Translations under genes and position numbers: made by a program
Part shown: positions 45,433 to 56,788 of the stretch, piece by piece
How the letters are laid out: each line of letters opens with the position of its first letter
How positions within the stretch are numbered: the stretch's first letter is position 1
Assembly: GCA_019096155.1 (NCBI GenBank)
Contig: JAHCVI010000001.1
Coordinates: 11,904,001 to 11,968,000 of the forward strand
From: Staphylotrichum longicolle
Taxonomy: Eukaryota > Ascomycota > Sordariomycetes > Sordariales > Chaetomiaceae
Reading direction: 5' to 3'
DNA: 64,000 nt
The notes under the pieces: model-generated
What the model was told of the DNA's origin: nothing
The model's database searches: none
The model's input: the letters and a program-made list of their open reading frames with translations, nothing else

Positions 45433-46407
45433 CTACACCTTCTTCAACTCAATGTCGTCAATGTACACGGCGTTGGGGCCGCTCCCCTGAAACGTCGAGC
45501 ACTGCAGCGCAAACGTCAACATGCTGAAGGACGCCTGGGCCGTAAAGGCAAACCGGCTCTGCACCCACTCGCCGACGGGCTGGTTCTCGGGGGACCAGGT
45601 GTTGACGCGCACGGCCGAGGTCTGGGTGTCGACGTAGTCGAGGCGGAAGATCATGCCCGTCTGGCCGACGTTGTTGGTCGACCACCACCACCACGTCAGC
45701 TCGTAGTCGGCGCCCGGCTCCAGCTTGATGCCGCTCTGCGACCACTCGGTGCCGACCTGGTCGGGACCCTTGTAGTCGACCTTGAGGCTGTAGCGGCCCG
45801 AGTGGGCCTTCTCGTCGGTGACGGCGATGACGGCGGTGGAGGGGTTGGGCACGGTGTAGCCCGGCCTGAGGGCATAGGGGCTGAATGCCCCATTCTCAAA
45901 GCCGCCGTTGGCCACGATGGGCGTGGCGGTGGCGGTCGGTTCGCAGGGGGCCGTGGTGGAGGTGCAGACAGCGTTCTTTGTGAGGCATGCGTAGGCCGTC
46001 GGGGGGTTGAACGTCGCGGCGTACTGGTCGGAGAAGCACGAAGCGACCTCGGGCATCACGGTTCCCATCTCCTTGAGTGCCTCTGTGCAGTAGCTGGCGA
46101 ACTCGGCTCCGTACGGGGACTCGATGGGAATGGAGACCATGGTGCAGGCCGTGGGGATGGAGACGAAGCACCTCTCCGGGTAGTGAGTTGATGTGGGGTC
46201 ACAGTAGGAGCTCGTCGTCGTGGGCGTCGTCGTCGTCGTGACTGCGGACTCGGTTGGGGTGGGCAAGACATCGCTAGTTGAGGTCGGGGTTGCCGTCGCC
46301 GATGGCTTGCACGCATGGCGTCTCCGCGCATGCCTACCCTCGACGGCGACGGTGAGGCCAAGGAATGAAAGAGCGATTGCCCGGAGGCTCAAAGGAGTGG
46401 ACGCCAT
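45433..46407 (-). CDS. Secreted protein with carbohydrate-binding-like C-terminal domain
   Basis: Single exon of 324 residues from the ATG at 46407. The signal peptide (PLSLRAIALSFLGLTVAVEG) is followed by a basic RHARRRH patch that could be a Kex2 site, then a Thr/Pro-rich linker (~35-65), a cysteine-containing region (YCDPTST, RCFVS, CTMVS, SYCTEAL, SCFSDQY, ACLTKNAVC) and a C-terminal jelly-roll-like domain (~170-324): NGGFENG..SPY, HSGRYSLKVDYKG, YELTWWWWS, FRLDY and VYIDDIELKKV. NGGFE...W..Y..SGR and YIDDI are typical of CBM4_9/galactose-binding-like modules in fungal secreted proteins. Likely binds wall or plant polysaccharide outside the cell; the ligand cannot be named. Confidence 0.8.
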   Translation of the reverse strand: MASTPLSLRAIALSFLGLTVAVEGRHARRRHACKPSATATPTSTSDVLPTPTESAVTTTTTPTTTSSYCDPTSTHYPERCFVSIPTACTMVSIPIESPYGAEFASYCTEALKEMGTVMPEVASCFSDQYAATFNPPTAYACLTKNAVCTSTTAPCEPTATATPIVANGGFENGAFSPYALRPGYTVPNPSTAVIAVTDEKAHSGRYSLKVDYKGPDQVGTEWSQSGIKLEPGADYELTWWWWSTNNVGQTGMIFRLDYVDTQTSAVRVNTWSPENQPVGEWVQSRFAFTAQASFSMLTFALQCSTFQGSGPNAVYIDDIELKKV

Positions 46408-46891
46408 CTTCACAGAGTTGGTTCTTGCAGAGCGGCAGACTGAGAAAACGAGAGTCGAGTCCTTGACACAGGGACGAGACGGGGGAATGGCTCTTTGCTC
46501 TTCAAATAGCGCTGCCCAGTGACCAACCAACACCTCGGCATGACCCAAAGATTTAGGGTACAGCGTACACCATCAAGGTGGAGCCAAGTGCCAGGTCAGG
46601 GGTTCTCCGTTTGTTCCCAACCAGTCGGTAGCGCTAGAAATTCATCTGGGCTATCACCGACTATCGGTTTGGAGTGGGCCGTGGTAACCGTCAGGATCCC
46701 TGGATGGCCGGAAAGGGAAATTTCACAATAGAAACCCACAGCTGAAAATGCTTCGCTGGAGCCGCGCTGGCATGGCGATCCCAGGTACAGCGAGAAAAGT
46801 GTGCCGGTTTTGATCGGATGCTTCCGACTCGAGATATCGTCATGCTCCATTTTCCGGTCTGGGCCTCAATTTGTCGGCACGATCGGGCATC
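46408..46891. other. Intergenic between secreted protein and F-box-like paralogue
   Basis: Promoter of the secreted protein on the left, 3' flank of the F-box-like gene on the right. No other gene seen. Confidence 0.5.
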
Positions 46892-48435
46892 TCAATTAGG
46901 GCGGACTGGCTGTGTGGTGGACGCGTCAGTCGGCATCCCCTGACTCCCCTTGGTCCATACGATTTGGCTCAAATCCCCTTCGCTCCAGTAACCCCTCCCG
47001 CCGCGAGCGTAAATCTCTCTCCTCTCCCGCCGTGACTTCTTGGCCTTGGCTTTCCTATCATTCTGCCGGAAATGGTTCAACTGAGCCTGCTTGCCCGCCT
47101 CGGAGATGATCTCCCGCAGCGCCTCATCGCTGAGCGGCGTGTTGGGCTGGTCCCAGAGAACGTAGCCGCACCGCCTGAGCCAGGAGTGCTTCGGCTCGTG
47201 GACGGCGTCTTCAGGGAACGAGGGCGCGTGCGCGGCGTACCACATGCGGAAGGCAGCCGAGCCGTAGAGATCGGGTCCGTTGTGCGACCACTGGTGGCTG
47301 ATCGACGCGTACCCGCCCGCATGAATGAGTCGGGTTATTTGTTGCCAGTCTCGGGACCGTTCGTATAAGCCGAAGGTAAATCCGTGACTGAACTCGGCAG
47401 CGACCGCGTGCCAGGTGAAGGGCGGTAGGTCACCCTTGGAGCGTAGCACGGCGCGGCGCTGGTCGTAGGTCGTGGCTTGGTCGAGCTGGTAGAGGAAGTC
47501 GAGGCCGTAAAACAGCTGGAGAATAGCACAGTTACTCGTTAGATCAAGAGAGAGTGTGATGGGGAGCCAGACGAGGGAGACAAAGACCCACATATCCTTG
47601 TCGGTGGCCGTTGGCCATGCCGAGGGTTAACCAGTTGATCGACTCGGCGCCCCATTGGACGTCATGGGCAGCCACCTCATCAAAAGCTAGCATCTCGGTC
47701 AGCTGCGTTCAGTAGCAAGGCATGGTAACATCACGCAATCAGCCGTTTGTAGGCGGGGCAGGCTTCAGTACCTCGACAAAGGACCCTCTCAAAGTAGTCA
47801 TTGATACAAGCAAGCTGCTCGTTGACCCAGGGCGAGAAAGTGTGGAAGAACCGATTGCGTAGCGTGAAAGGAAAGTAACGTTTCTGGGGCCCGCTAAAGC
47901 GCTGGTGGAAGAGCTTGCAATACAGCTGGAAGCGGTACATGGCCCGGTGGATGCGCGATTCTTCAGTCGCCGAAGCGCCAGTGTGGCTTGGGCGCCGAAG
48001 GCCAAGGTTGCGGTGGACCAGCGGCAGCACATCGCGAAGAAGGTCACTGGTAAAGTATTGAATGATGGAGTGCGTCCTGCTGAGAGCGCTGGCGAGACCT
48101 AGGTCGGCCGGACCGGGCAGTGCAAAGGGCTCTTTCGGTGCATGGAGGTCGGTGAGGAAGTTGTCGGAAAGAAACTGGAGCATTTGATCCACGTCATTGC
48201 GGTCAAGGTCGTCCAGGGTGGCTGCATGGGCCCAGAGGGCATACTTCATTGTGTCATGGGGGATCTGGCTTGTCATGATGTCCCGGACGATCCTGTTCCG
48301 GTCTTCCCTGAAGGCCGAGTACAGGGAGGAGTGGTTGAAGATGGCCGACGCCAAAGACTGCATGTTGTCAAGGTGCGAGAGCACTATTGAAAGCAGATGC
48401 AAAGGCATCCGCAGCAGCGGTGGTTGCTGTGACAT
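46892..48435 (-). CDS. F-box-like protein, tandem paralogue 1
   Basis: Exons 47772-48435, 47592-47686 and 46892-47515, 460 residues. Introns of 85 and 76 nt use GTACTG and GTGGGT donors and lie at the same codons and phases (1 and 0) as in the neighbour at 49315-50829. Blocks shared with it: the F-box-like N-terminus PPLLRMPLHLLS.VLS.LD, SHSSLY.AF.EDR.RI(V/I)R, SRTH.II(Q/E).FT(S/T)DL.RD, IHRAMYR(F/Y)QLYC.LF, FSPWVNEQLAC, FDEVAAHDV.WG, and the end W.(S/R)EGDLSQ(I/V)VW. This is a fungal-specific family of unknown biochemistry; the N-terminal leucine-rich hairpin suggests Skp1 binding in SCF-type ligases, which is inference. Start chosen at MSQQPPLLRMP to match the paralogue. Confidence 0.83.
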
Positions 48436-49314
48436 GGCTCCCTGTAGGGACTCAACGCAACGTAATGTCTGTCGACCCGAGAATCTGGCATTCGTGAGAT
48501 CAATTCGAGGCCGTGTCAATTCGCAACTCCACGGGGTGACTGACAGATCCGCAAAAGATTGAGGGGACGGTTCAAGTTGTCAACAGTTCAAAAGCACAGT
48601 GGCTGAGCTGACCCCGGTGCGTCGGGGCTTTCTCAAACCCTGATAGTAATTCTAACCGGGAGAGTGGGCAGTGCGGCCTTGCTTGTGGGTGTGGCTCAGG
48701 GTTAGGGTGGTGGTGTTGGAGTTGTTGGCCGTTTGGCTGTTTGAGGCCATTTAGCGGTAGTTGAAATAGTGTTGGATTTGACTGGCTCCAGTGTGAATCA
48801 ATGAACCGTGACTCACCCGACAGTGTCTGATTGCTCACTCCTCCTGTCTCTGGTTCTGCACGTGACAGCACGCTGGTCCTCAGGGGGCAGTGCTCCGGCG
48901 GCCGACTTTCACGACCCAACGCACCCTTGGCGACTCGACCAGAGACTAGGTGGGCACTGAGCAGGGAGGCGCTCTGCGATACATGTAATTAAAAGAATTG
49001 CCCTCCAGGAGTGCCTGCTGCCTTGCCCTGGCCCCAGGGCCAGAGATCGCCCTGGAAGGGAGGGGTCAGGAAGAGAAGAAATGCGCTCACATCTGCATTC
49101 TGGAGCAATGACTCCCGTCGCCAGAGTCTCTCTCCCGAAGCCGCACATTAGGCGATTGGCAAATACCTACTAAGAACGGATTCCCATTGACCACGGAATC
49201 CCCGTGCAACTGATCCAGCGTCCGTGGGGCTGTGGGTTCCAAAAGATTAGGTACTTCGTGCCTCAACCGAGAGGCCGTTGATCCGACACATGATCGTGCG
49301 CCGCGCAGCGGATA
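48436..49314. other. Spacer between tandem F-box-like paralogues
   Basis: Promoter of paralogue 1 and 3' flank of paralogue 2. No third copy and no gene supported. Confidence 0.5.
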
Positions 49315-50829
49315 TCAATCTGCACTGGTCTCTGGAGCGCCCTCGTTCCAGACAACCTGGCTTAGATCTCCTTCGCGCCAGTACCCTCGCCCTCCGAGTT
49401 TGTAGATAGCGATGCGTTCCTTTCGTGACTGCTTCGCCTTTCGTTTCAAGTCGCTGTCCTTCCGCCGGAAGCGGTCGAGCAGGGCCTTTTGCCGTGCCTT
49501 CAAGATACGCACCCGCAGCTCATGGTCGGTGACTGGAGTCTTGGGCAAATCCCAGAGGACGTAGCCACAACGACGAAGCCAGGCATTGTCTGCGTGGTAA
49601 ATGACATCCCGGCGCCAGCAATCTTCGTGCGCGTTCCGCCACCACCGGAAGGGACCTGAAAAATAGCCGTCGGGCCCGTTGGAAGGCCAACTGGAGTCGG
49701 CAGTGTAGTATGTCCGGCCGCTGAGTATTCGGCTTTCGTCAATGTGGTCCCAGAAGTAATACCAGTCTTGTCTTTCAAAGTCGGTTGATCCGTACTTGAA
49801 CGTCCTGCCGAGCATGTTCCTCGTACTGGGCGGTGATGTTGGGTTTACTGCCTGAAGCAACGCCCGTCGCTCGCTAAAAGTGGTCGCCTGGCTGACTTTG
49901 AAGAGGAAGTCGAGCCCTTGGAGAAGCTTGGGGATGAGGTGTCAGGGGCGGTGGGTTGGTATCTTGGGTAGGATGCTCACATATGCTTGCTTGTGTGTGT
50001 TGACAGCACCCACCGTTAACCAATTGATGCTTCTGTGTTTGAACCCCCATTCGACATCGTGCGCAGCGACCTCATCAAAGGCTGAGTAAACAGTCAGGAC
50101 GAGCGGTCACAAAAACAGAGCGCGCTGTGTGGTAACCTTACCTCGAGATAACACGCGCTCAAAATAATCATGAATGCAGGCGAGCTGCTCGTTTACCCAG
50201 GGCGAGAACTGGGCAAAAAAGTACACAACCAGGACCGACCCAAAACCGGCTCTCGGTTGCCCATTGCACGGGGTCCGAAAAAGGTTGCAGTAGAGTTGGT
50301 AGCGGTACATTGCGCGGTGGATGCGAAACACTTCGTCATCAGAGACTGCCAGTGGAAGAAGATCATTGTGCTCGTCGCGCAACAAGCCGAGGTCTGCACG
50401 GCGGAGCGGCGAGGTGTCCCGGATCAGATCTGTAGTGAAATGCTCGATTATGGCGTGCGTTCTGCTGAGCGTGCTCGCGAGGTGGATGTCGACCGGGCCG
50501 GGTTTCGTAAACAGGTTTGGCTGTACACAGACACCGAACTCGTAGACACTGCCAATGTGGCGTCGAAGAAAATCCTCGGTGTTTTCAAAGTCGCAAGGGT
50601 CGAAGCTGGGCAAGCCTGCGAGATACGTTGGGAATGCGTATACCATAAGCTCGGTCGAGATTTGATTGCGAAGAATGGTGCGGATGATCCTGTCGCGATC
50701 CTCGGCAAAGGCGGCGTAGAGGGACGAGTGGCTCAAGATGGCCGACGCCAGTGTTGGCGTGCTGTCCAGGCGTGATAACACCAGAGACAGCAGATGCAAC
50801 GGCATCCGCAGCAGGGGAGGGTCGGGCAT
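49315..50829 (-). CDS. F-box-like protein, tandem paralogue 2
   Basis: Exons 50142-50829, 49981-50081 and 49315-49926, 466 residues. Introns are 60 nt (GTAAGG donor, ACTCAG acceptor) and 54 nt (GTGAGC donor). Start MPDPPLLRMPLHLLSLVLS. Carries all the blocks listed for the copy on its left, including IHRAMYRYQLYCNLF, FSPWVNEQLACIHDYFERVL, FDEVAAHDVEWG, CGYVLWDLP and GGRGYWREGDLSQVVW. Middle regions (~60-115 and 290-370) diverge strongly between the copies, which suggests the ends carry the conserved function. Same strand and order as its neighbour, so a head-to-tail tandem duplication is the likely origin. Confidence 0.83.
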
Positions 50830-52072
50830 GGCCGGGGCTCAGATTGAACTTGTAAATGTTGTTCACTCTCTGAGCTTGTGTTTAGTTTAGCGGTGTTAGG
50901 TCGGGTGGATGAATAAACAAAGGCACCTGTCACTGAGTGCGCACACACTGAGGCGATCCCTCGAGGCAAGTCACTGCGAGCGCCTCAGCGGTAAGACCGT
51001 CGCACAGTCGCAGGCAGGGCGCAGTTGGATGCTCGTTTTTCTGCACTCTCTCTCACTTCGTGCGCCAGTCGTTTGCCGGCGAAATGCACGTTCGTTGCTA
51101 GGTTGTTGTTGGGACGGCGGTCGAAATGAGTCATGTTTGGCGGTGTTGGCAATTCACTGGCATGGTCATTTGCCCACTTTTTGTTATCCAGATCATCGAC
51201 AGCTGCACCAGTGCAGTCCCCTCCGCGCCACTCTTTGAGAGCGCAAGGGTGCAGGGTCTCCACATGACGTGCAGCGGGTGCAGCTGAGCAGCCTCGGAGA
51301 GCCTTGCCCGGCGGCTATTTCGGCGGGCCGGGGCCGGATCGACCACAAATGCACACAGCCTCACACCACTGGCCGACCCAGGAGGCCATTGGTTGTGGGT
51401 GATCAGAAACCTCCAAACAGCCCAGCAGCGCGCCTTATGGGCCACAACGACAACGGCCGGGCCACCTTGGCCGCCGCAGCTGGAGGCAACATGGAGATAT
51501 AGCTGGGAAAACGCCTATAGGCGGACCCATGTCGTGGACTCGTGGTAACGATTTCTCAACTAGGGGGGGGGAGCAGGAGGTGGAGTCGACGCCAGATCGC
51601 TGTCGACACCCAACCAGCTCCCGAGTCCCATGGATGTATGTGCATATCCCATACTAGCGGTTGGTTACTGGCGGGCCTGAACCTGGAGCATCACAAACCG
51701 CCCACTGCTTCCCGAAAGCCCGGATGAGCAAGGACAGATCAGGGCTGTGCCAGTTCAGAGAACCCACCACGAGGCCGCCCTAGCGATAGCCATCACACTG
51801 ACCGAACTAGTTCACTACAGGCATTCTCTTGTTGGTCCAAACCGCACTCATGCTATCAGGCACCTCCTGAGAATATCCTACTTTAAAAACTTCAGAATCC
51901 CACATGTTGTGACATACTCAAACCACGAGCGGAGATTATCTGGCAAACTGTTCCAACCCAATAGAGGCTTTTCTCGTCTTCATCTCGATTTTCATTCACT
52001 AATCCCGTTCATTTGTTGTATCAAAGGACAAGGGCATAGACCATTCGATCCCTTCTCTCCTTCCCCAATAAG
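50830..52072. other. Promoters of two divergent genes
   Basis: The F-box-like paralogue 2 reads left and the SR-rich gene reads right from this 1.2-kb stretch. A seven- to eight-base G run lies at 51565. No further gene supported. Confidence 0.5.
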
Positions 52073-53499
52073 ATGTCCTACTCTGGCGGCTACGGACGAC
52101 GCTCAGGCTCCCGGGGCCGCCGTTCCAGCTTCTTTGACGACGAATACAACAACGATGCCGACATTCTTGACGATAGCTATCGCTTCTCCAGCCGTTCCCG
52201 TTCCCTCAGTCGTTCCCGCCGTCCGAGCCTGTCGCTCGCCTACACTGGAGGATCCTTTCTGCTGCCCGACGCGGCCACCGATTACGGCGACGACCCTCTC
52301 ATTCCTCTACCCGCATCTGGAAGCTCTGATGTCCGCCCTCCCTCTTCACGATACCCGCCATCCGCTTCCAGATCAAGCGCCCTTTTTGGCGCTGGGAGCC
52401 GATCTAGACGCAGGTCGTCCATCAGCCTCCACGATGCCGAAGCAGTCGAAGATGTGTTCTCGATCGATGACATCGACGCGGCCCCAGTCACACCGCCACC
52501 CTATCTGCCCCGTAGCACGTCCCGTAGCAGGTCACGCCAGCGCAGTTTGCTGCCATTGGCGTCCCGTGATGAGAGCCCGTTCAAGTCTAAGTTCTTCGGA
52601 AGTCAGAACTCCACCTCGTCTGGATCTTGGGATTACGCATCGGGATCCCCAGCCGACGACCCCGTGATTCAGGACCGTCATTCTTCTCGTTCCAGTGGAC
52701 GGAGCAAAGGAAGCAGCCTGTTTGAACGCGGTGACAACGAAGATGATCTTGACTATTCGGCACCGCCGCGGTCACTCAGCAGACGTATCAACCCCCGTGG
52801 CCACCAACAGATCTATCAAACCTCCTTCAAGTCGGGCTTCTCGGACCAAATGGAATATGACAAGGATGGTGAACACTTCGAACCTGGCAGCGAGATACAC
52901 TCACTTCACACCACCTACACGGATCACAAGAGCCGCGCAGCCCACGCCACCAATGATTATGATCGCAGAAGAAAGGGGCTACCCTCCCGCAAGATGGCCC
53001 TGGACGGACTTGAACCTGCACTTGGCCTCGACAACAAATACGGTCTGGGTGGAAACTTTACCATTCCCGAGCGTGAGCACAGTCAATCCCTTCCGCCCGC
53101 TCCATCTTTACGCTTGATTTTGCTAACCCACATGGCCGCCGATAGATCGCGAACTTCGTCACCTGGCCCACCAAACCTTCAGGCATCGCCGAGAGTATGT
53201 TTCCGATCCGCCTCGGTAGGCGACGAGCAATCCTAACCTTGTTGTTCATCTTTAGGGAGGCAACCGGGAGAGAGACCTTCAACCGGACATACCCGACGGT
53301 CTGGGAAAAGAGAAACAGACAGACCGGAAGGGATAGTCTGGGAAATCACCAGAAGACGGCCGCGAATGCGAGAAAGAATGCGACCGTATGGCTCGACAAG
53401 CGAGACATGCACGAGCAAGCGATGCTAGACCTCGGTGTCCCGGAGGATGACATTACCCCTCTGAGCTCCTGGGGTAGTCGTGGCCGTCCCCATGCCTAA
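52073..53499 (+). CDS. Ser/Arg-rich disordered protein, unknown function
   Basis: Exons 52073-53072, 53146-53194 and 53256-53499, 430 residues. Introns (73 and 61 nt; GTGAGC and GTATGT donors, GCTAACC and CTAACC branches) keep frame through a 49-nt middle exon encoding HRELRHLAHQTFRHRRE. The N-terminal ~250 residues are rich in RS dipeptides and serine (SRSRSLSRSRRPS, STSRSRSRQRS), with short acidic patches (DAEAVEDVFSIDDID). The C-terminus is more ordered: TYPTVWEKRN, ARKNATVWLDKRDMHEQAML and VPEDDITPLSSWGSRG. RS-rich tracts suggest phosphorylation and RNA or nuclear association, but no RRM is present, so this is not a classical SR splicing factor. Without the introns the first exon would run to a false end at 53236. 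Confidence 0.78.
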
Positions 53500-54430
53500 A
53501 TTGCCGCCCTCGGTCGCTCAGGCAAACAAACGAAGCACACGCCCTGGAGCGTAAGTCTGGGTTGTTGAATGGCGCCGGCACTCATCCATTCACCTTTTTC
53601 CTCTCGATATCTCCCGGCTCAGTTACGTTCGTTTTACAGTCCTACTTTGCCCTATTGTTTACTTTGTTCAAGCCTTTTTCAGTTTTGTTCCTCTCATCAG
53701 CCTTGCATACATCAAAACTACAATGCATCCTCTAGTCTTTTTCAACGCATTGGCACGGCTATTCCTTTGTCTACGTTGTCTTCGATTCTCTAGACTCCTA
53801 TTTTCCAATTCTTTCTGCCCATCTCGAGGCGTGATCTCCCTTCTCGTCAATGAACCACTGCAGATGCGCGATATTTTCTCTTGTTGTTTTTGCCTTCGTG
53901 GAATTCCTCTCTATGTTTTGTTTCTTTATCAGCTCATATCAGACTCGGCGTGTTCGGCTTTTCTTCCCTCTGTTGTACGTTCCTTTAGTTTCTACAGGAT
54001 TCTCGCAGTTGGTTCCTGTGATCCTTCATTCTCGCTTTTCCACCGCTTATTCGAGTCTTGTTGTTGACTTAACGGAGACCAGGGAGATGTCCAGATACAG
54101 AGTGGCTATAGGAGCAAGATCCCCTAGATAGAAATACAAACATGTAGAGACCACAACCCACAATTCGTGAATAGGTTGCGCATTCAACGACTGGCACCGC
54201 GAGGACATCTTCCTATCCATGATACTCAACAACTCTCGAGCAATGAACCCGACGTCTCATGTTCAATTGGGTTCGCTCGACGGAGCACTTCAGTTGCCTG
54301 TTGTCAAAAACGAGTCAATGTGAGCACGAAGGATTGCTTGCCGGCTTGTTGTATAATTACTAATATTATTCAATCACGCTAACGTAACCATCGCCTCAAA
54401 CTCGGGTATCACATGCCCCTCGAACCCCCA
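53500..54430. other. Pyrimidine-rich 3' region
   Basis: Convergent 3' ends of the SR-rich gene and the UVRAG-like gene. 53580-54060 is strongly T/C-rich on the plus strand, which gives chance hydrophobic frames (for example 53723-54067); none has coding character. Confidence 0.5.
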
Positions 54431-56253
54431 TCACTGAGCCGCACTCTCCCTCAACCCCTTCGTCCTCAAACTCAACTTCATCTCCCCCTCTCCAAACGGC
54501 AACCCCACCCCCGGGCCTCCACTCCCCGCTTCGCCTGCAACAACCGCCGCCTTCCTCAGCTCCTCAGTCTGCCTCCCGCCCACCTCACTCGCATCACTCC
54601 CCCTCCTGCTCGCCCCCTCCTCTGTCTCCCCTATCGCCACACCCACCCCTGCTCTCCCGGGCACCCTCCCCGCCCACAACCCCCTCACACCCCCTCTTCC
54701 GCTCCGGCACCTCCTCCTTGCCCGCGCTGCACACATATAGTAGATACTTGAGATTCGGCAGCGTGTGCCGTATATCCACCACCTTCAGCCCCTGTGCGCC
54801 GCACAGCGCCTCAATGTCCTTGTTCAGCAGGAACCAGCCATAGTCGAACCGGAACTGGGCGCTCGACCCGCCGCGGGGCACGTACAGCGGGAACTCGCGC
54901 TGGGGGTCGGGCAGCTGGGAGATGTCGTCGCGGATGGCGCTGCGCGACCCAAAGGGGCGGATGGGGTAGGGGAGGGGCACGGACAGGTAGTACTGCAGCG
55001 CGTTGACGAGGTGGGTGACGTGGCCGAGGGCGGCGGAGAGGGCGTCTTCTGTGATGGGCGTCTTGGCGGCCGGGTCGTAGGTCGAGTTGGGGAGGGGGAG
55101 GGCGCAGATTTGGAAGGAGAGCGGGGGCGCGGAGGGGATGGGCGTGATGGCGTAGATGCGGGAGAGGTCTTCGCAGATGCGGCGGCGCTGGCCGTGGATG
55201 TCGGTTTTGGTCTTGGTCAGGAGGGCCTGGGAGTGGGCGAGCTGCTCGGTGGCGTTTTCGACGTCCTTGGCGGCGCGGGCCTGGGCGGCGCGGCCGAGGG
55301 CGATGGCTTCCCGGCGCGCGGCGATGGAGGCTTTGAGGTCTTCGTTGCGTTTCTTGGCCAGCGCGACAGCGCGCCGTTGCTGGGCGAGATATTTGTTTGT
55401 GAGGGCGAGCGCGTCTTCGGCTTCGGGCAGCTCGTTCTTGGTCTCGAGGCCCAGGAGGTCGTTGATTTGCTGGGTGAGAAGCTCGCGCGTGGCGAGCGCG
55501 TCTTGGATCGAGTTATCGAGGGTTGCTAAGCGCATCAGCGCGTTGTAGGACGAGGTCGGCGCCGGGGCAGCGGGTTTGGGCGGCGCGGGCTTTCCGGAGA
55601 GTTCGAGCGAGTAGATGCCGTCGACCAAGAAGAAGACGAGACTGTTGGGCGGGAAGTGGACGTTCTGGAGGGTGCCCAGCCAATTGAGGGCGCGCAGGTC
55701 GACCGCATCCTCCAACAGTAGTGCCCATGTGTCGTGGCGCTGCGTCCACACCTTGATGGTCACCTGCGGCGACTGGGTGACGGATGAGTCGAGTTCGGCA
55801 AGCTCAAACAGGCGAAAAATTAAGTTCTAGCCGCGGTCAGCCGGGTCCCTTGGTAGCATCACTCTGGAACCGCACCGTCGCGCGTTCTTCCACCTCACTG
55901 ATGTATATTGGGTCTTCCTGGCCCTCGACGTGCAACGAGAAGAAGGCATCGGCCAGCTTGTTGTCGAATGTCTCCTCGAACTGTTTCTGGCGCGTGGCTG
56001 GACTGGCATTGGCCAGGTTGGTGCTCCTGCGGCGGGCGGCGGGGGGCCGCAGGGCTTCGGACGACAGTGCATGGTGGAGCTTGGGGGTGTTCCGCAGGGC
56101 CTCGAGCTTCGCGGGGCTCTTGTTGAGGGCGGCGTCATCGATGGTGCGTCCGCGGGGTCGCGAGAAAGCGAGATTCCTCAGCGCGATGCCGCGCAGGTGC
56201 CGCAGTTTGCGATTTTGCGGCAGCAGGAGCGGGCGTTTGGACTCGGTCGACAT
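54431..56253 (-). CDS. UVRAG/Vps38-like subunit of the PI3-kinase complex
   Basis: Exon 1 is 55876-56253 (start MSTESKRPLLLPQNRKLRH); a 49-nt intron 55827-55875 joins EVEERAT to NLIFRLFELAELD. The main exon carries VTIKVW, a region (~residues 135-190) with VFFLVDGIYSLEL, a long coiled coil (~230-300: EDALALTNKYLAQQRRAVAL, KRNEDLKASIAARR) and the conserved block CEDLSRIYAITPI, YYLSVPLPYPI, FDYGWFLLNKDIEALC and LPNLKYLLYV. This order is that of the UVRAG/Atg14 (Vps38) family, which targets Vps34-Vps15-Vps30 to endosomes. The tail EVGGRQTEELRKAAVVAGEA to LRTKGLRES is in a second frame after a short GC-rich intron near 54650-54700 whose acceptor I cannot fix (40 or ~84 nt), so the end of the model is approximate. 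Confidence 0.85.
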
Positions 56254-56788
56254 TGTCTCATGTCGAGGTGGGCGCGCACATAAATGCAGCAGGTCGGGGC
56301 CGCGCAACCATTGGTGATGGTTAGCGATGTTTAGCAATGTTGATGACGACGAACCCTGGCTCGCCTGAGTGGGCGGGTTGCCCAAGGAGCTTGGGCCCTG
56401 GAGCTCCAATGCGTGAGCCAGGGTCCTTGGCATGCATCTGCGGCCCCCACAAGCTCCACAGCCCACATCCCTTCAGACCCTGTCACCCTCTTGAAACTTT
56501 TGAGCACTTCACTTCTTCCTTGTTTCCTTCACAGCCCGTAACCTCGACATGATGTTGGGGGTTGTGATTGGCTTCTAGGTCACACCCGGCATGATTGACC
56601 ATTGCCAATTCACAAAATCAAGCATTCGACCACTCACTTTCGTCAAGATTATTTTCCATGGCTCATCTGATTCTGGTGCAAATACTCAACGTCCGACCCC
56701 GACCCCATCGGCAGTTTGAACATATGTCCCTCCTTGTATTGTTACAGCAACCGCCACAGCAAGCATCACAGCGACGCACCGGCCACCC
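56254..56788. other. Intergenic between UVRAG-like gene and membrane protein
   Basis: Promoter of the UVRAG-like gene and 3' flank of the next. No gene seen. Confidence 0.5.

Noticed and set aside
24722..46407. Secondary-metabolite gene cluster
   Set aside because: No polyketide synthase, peptide synthetase, terpene synthase or tailoring cluster is present; the forkhead factor, dehydrogenase and membrane protein are not adjacent to one.
53723..54067. Hydrophobic plus-strand frame resembling a membrane protein
   Set aside because: The hydrophobicity results from the T/C-rich composition of the 3' region; neighbouring frames are equally hydrophobic.
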